Assembly (NCBI GenBank): GCA_015486895.1
Contig: WFQT01000246.1
Coordinates: 1-5,713 of the forward strand
DNA: 5,713 bases
Reading direction: 5' to 3'
Source of the DNA: Anaerolineae bacterium
GTDB taxonomy: Bacteria > Chloroflexota > Anaerolineae > JAADDB01
The notes under the pieces: model-generated
Database searches by the model: none
Seen by the model: the letters and a program-made list of their open reading frames with translations, nothing else
What the model was told of the DNA's origin: nothing
Part shown: positions 5,101 to 5,713 of the stretch, one piece after another
Layout: each line of letters opens with the position of its first letter
Position numbering within the stretch: the first letter of the stretch is position 1
Program-made: the position numbers and the translations under genes

Positions 5101-5713
5101 ATGGTCACCAAGACTATAGCACAACCATATCAAAATAAGATTGCGTCCAACAGGGAACGCCCAAAAAGCTGGCAAGAGTGGCTTTTCGATGGCTCGATTT
5201 CTCTGGCCTGGGCCGTTTTAGCTGGCATCTACTTCATCAAACTATATCACGACGGCAATAGGTTAGACATAGGTCTGGCCACGTATTACATCCTGGCTGC
5301 TGTGTTCTTCTTAGTACGTCGCCCTGCCATCCGCAGCGGGAACGCAGGAAAAACAGCCTTTGCCGTCATCGCTGTTTTTCTACCTATGCTGATCCTGCGC
5401 CCCCTGCCGGGGCCTTCCATCCTATCCTGGCTAGGCCAGCCCATTCAAGCCATTGCCCTAACTGGCATTATCATCAGCTTAGTAGCTTTAGGGCGCAGCC
5501 TGAGCATTGCCCCGGCAGATCGAGGCCTGGTTACACACGGAATGTATCGCTGGATCCGCCATCCTTTATATGCTAACGAGTTATTATTCTACGTCGGTTA
5601 TCTCCTTACTTACATTTCCTGGCGTAATGTTGCAGGACTTATTCTGTCGTTAATCATGGCTGTTGTTAGGATCCAGTGGGAGGAACGCATCATATGTCAT
5701 TACGAAACTTACA
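5101..5713 (+). CDS. Isoprenylcysteine carboxyl methyltransferase-like membrane protein (C-terminus beyond window)
   Basis: 204 codons are visible and the frame is open at the right edge. After a polar N-terminus (1-30) come about six hydrophobic segments (about 33-48, 58-72, 86-100, 113-131, 160-172, 177-190). The C-terminal part carries the marks of the ICMT/PEMT-like membrane methyltransferases: G142-LVTHGMYRWIRHPLY (the G-x-YRxxRHPxY motif, Arg150, Arg153, His154, Pro155, Tyr157), then a WEER segment with Glu195-Glu196 and Tyr201. These residues bind S-adenosylmethionine in the family. Bacterial members methylate varied, mostly unknown small or lipid substrates; prenyl-protein methylation should not be assumed. 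Most of the expected 200-220 residues is present, so little seems missing. The ATG at 5101 has AAGGGGG (5084-5090) ten bases upstream. A weak promoter (TTGAAA at 5051) is possible, because the strong hairpin separates this gene from the pilins. Confidence 0.85.
   Translation, partial: MVTKTIAQPYQNKIASNRERPKSWQEWLFDGSISLAWAVLAGIYFIKLYHDGNRLDIGLATYYILAAVFFLVRRPAIRSGNAGKTAFAVIAVFLPMLILRPLPGPSILSWLGQPIQAIALTGIIISLVALGRSLSIAPADRGLVTHGMYRWIRHPLYANELLFYVGYLLTYISWRNVAGLILSLIMAVVRIQWEERIICHYETY

Overview
The window looks like a chromosomal piece from a bacterium of moderate GC content, most plausibly a member of the Chloroflexota (Anaerolineae-like). This rests on three things: a Thr/Pro-rich stalk joined to a LysM domain and N-terminal zinc ribbons, short one-PDZ RseP, and very short Flp-type pilins. 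Degenerate dispersed repeats fill the intergenic DNA. The taxonomic call is an inference; there is no rRNA or other marker gene.

Left half, minus strand. A two-gene unit is read from right to left: the site-2 protease rseP (682-1749), then, 29 bases on, a membrane protein with two cytoplasmic zinc ribbons, one membrane segment, a Thr/Pro stalk and an extracytoplasmic LysM domain (652 to beyond the left edge). A good sigma70-type promoter lies about 200 bases upstream of rseP. Next comes a gene-poor stretch (1750-2398) with a large dyad element between two diverged direct repeats, then a minus-strand MFS transporter of the FLVCR-like type (2399-3628) with a strong Shine-Dalgarno and a likely extended -10 promoter.

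Middle, 3629-4293. This is the divergent intergenic region between the transporter and the pilin genes. It carries a second direct-repeat/dyad element with the same spacing as the first (about 142 bases), a REP-like pair of inverted hairpins, and two outward promoters.

Right half, plus strand. A strong promoter (TTGAGA-N17-TACAAT) precedes three very small genes: a 47-residue Flp-like protein that appears to lack the usual glycine at the processing site, and two nearly identical 53-residue Flp prepilins. A 13-bp perfect hairpin closes the cluster. It is followed by an isoprenylcysteine-carboxyl-methyltransferase-like membrane protein that runs off the right edge. No tad/rcp assembly genes are visible, so the pilins must be assembled by products encoded elsewhere. 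The most unusual items are the noncanonical pilin-like gene and the two repeat elements with matching architecture.
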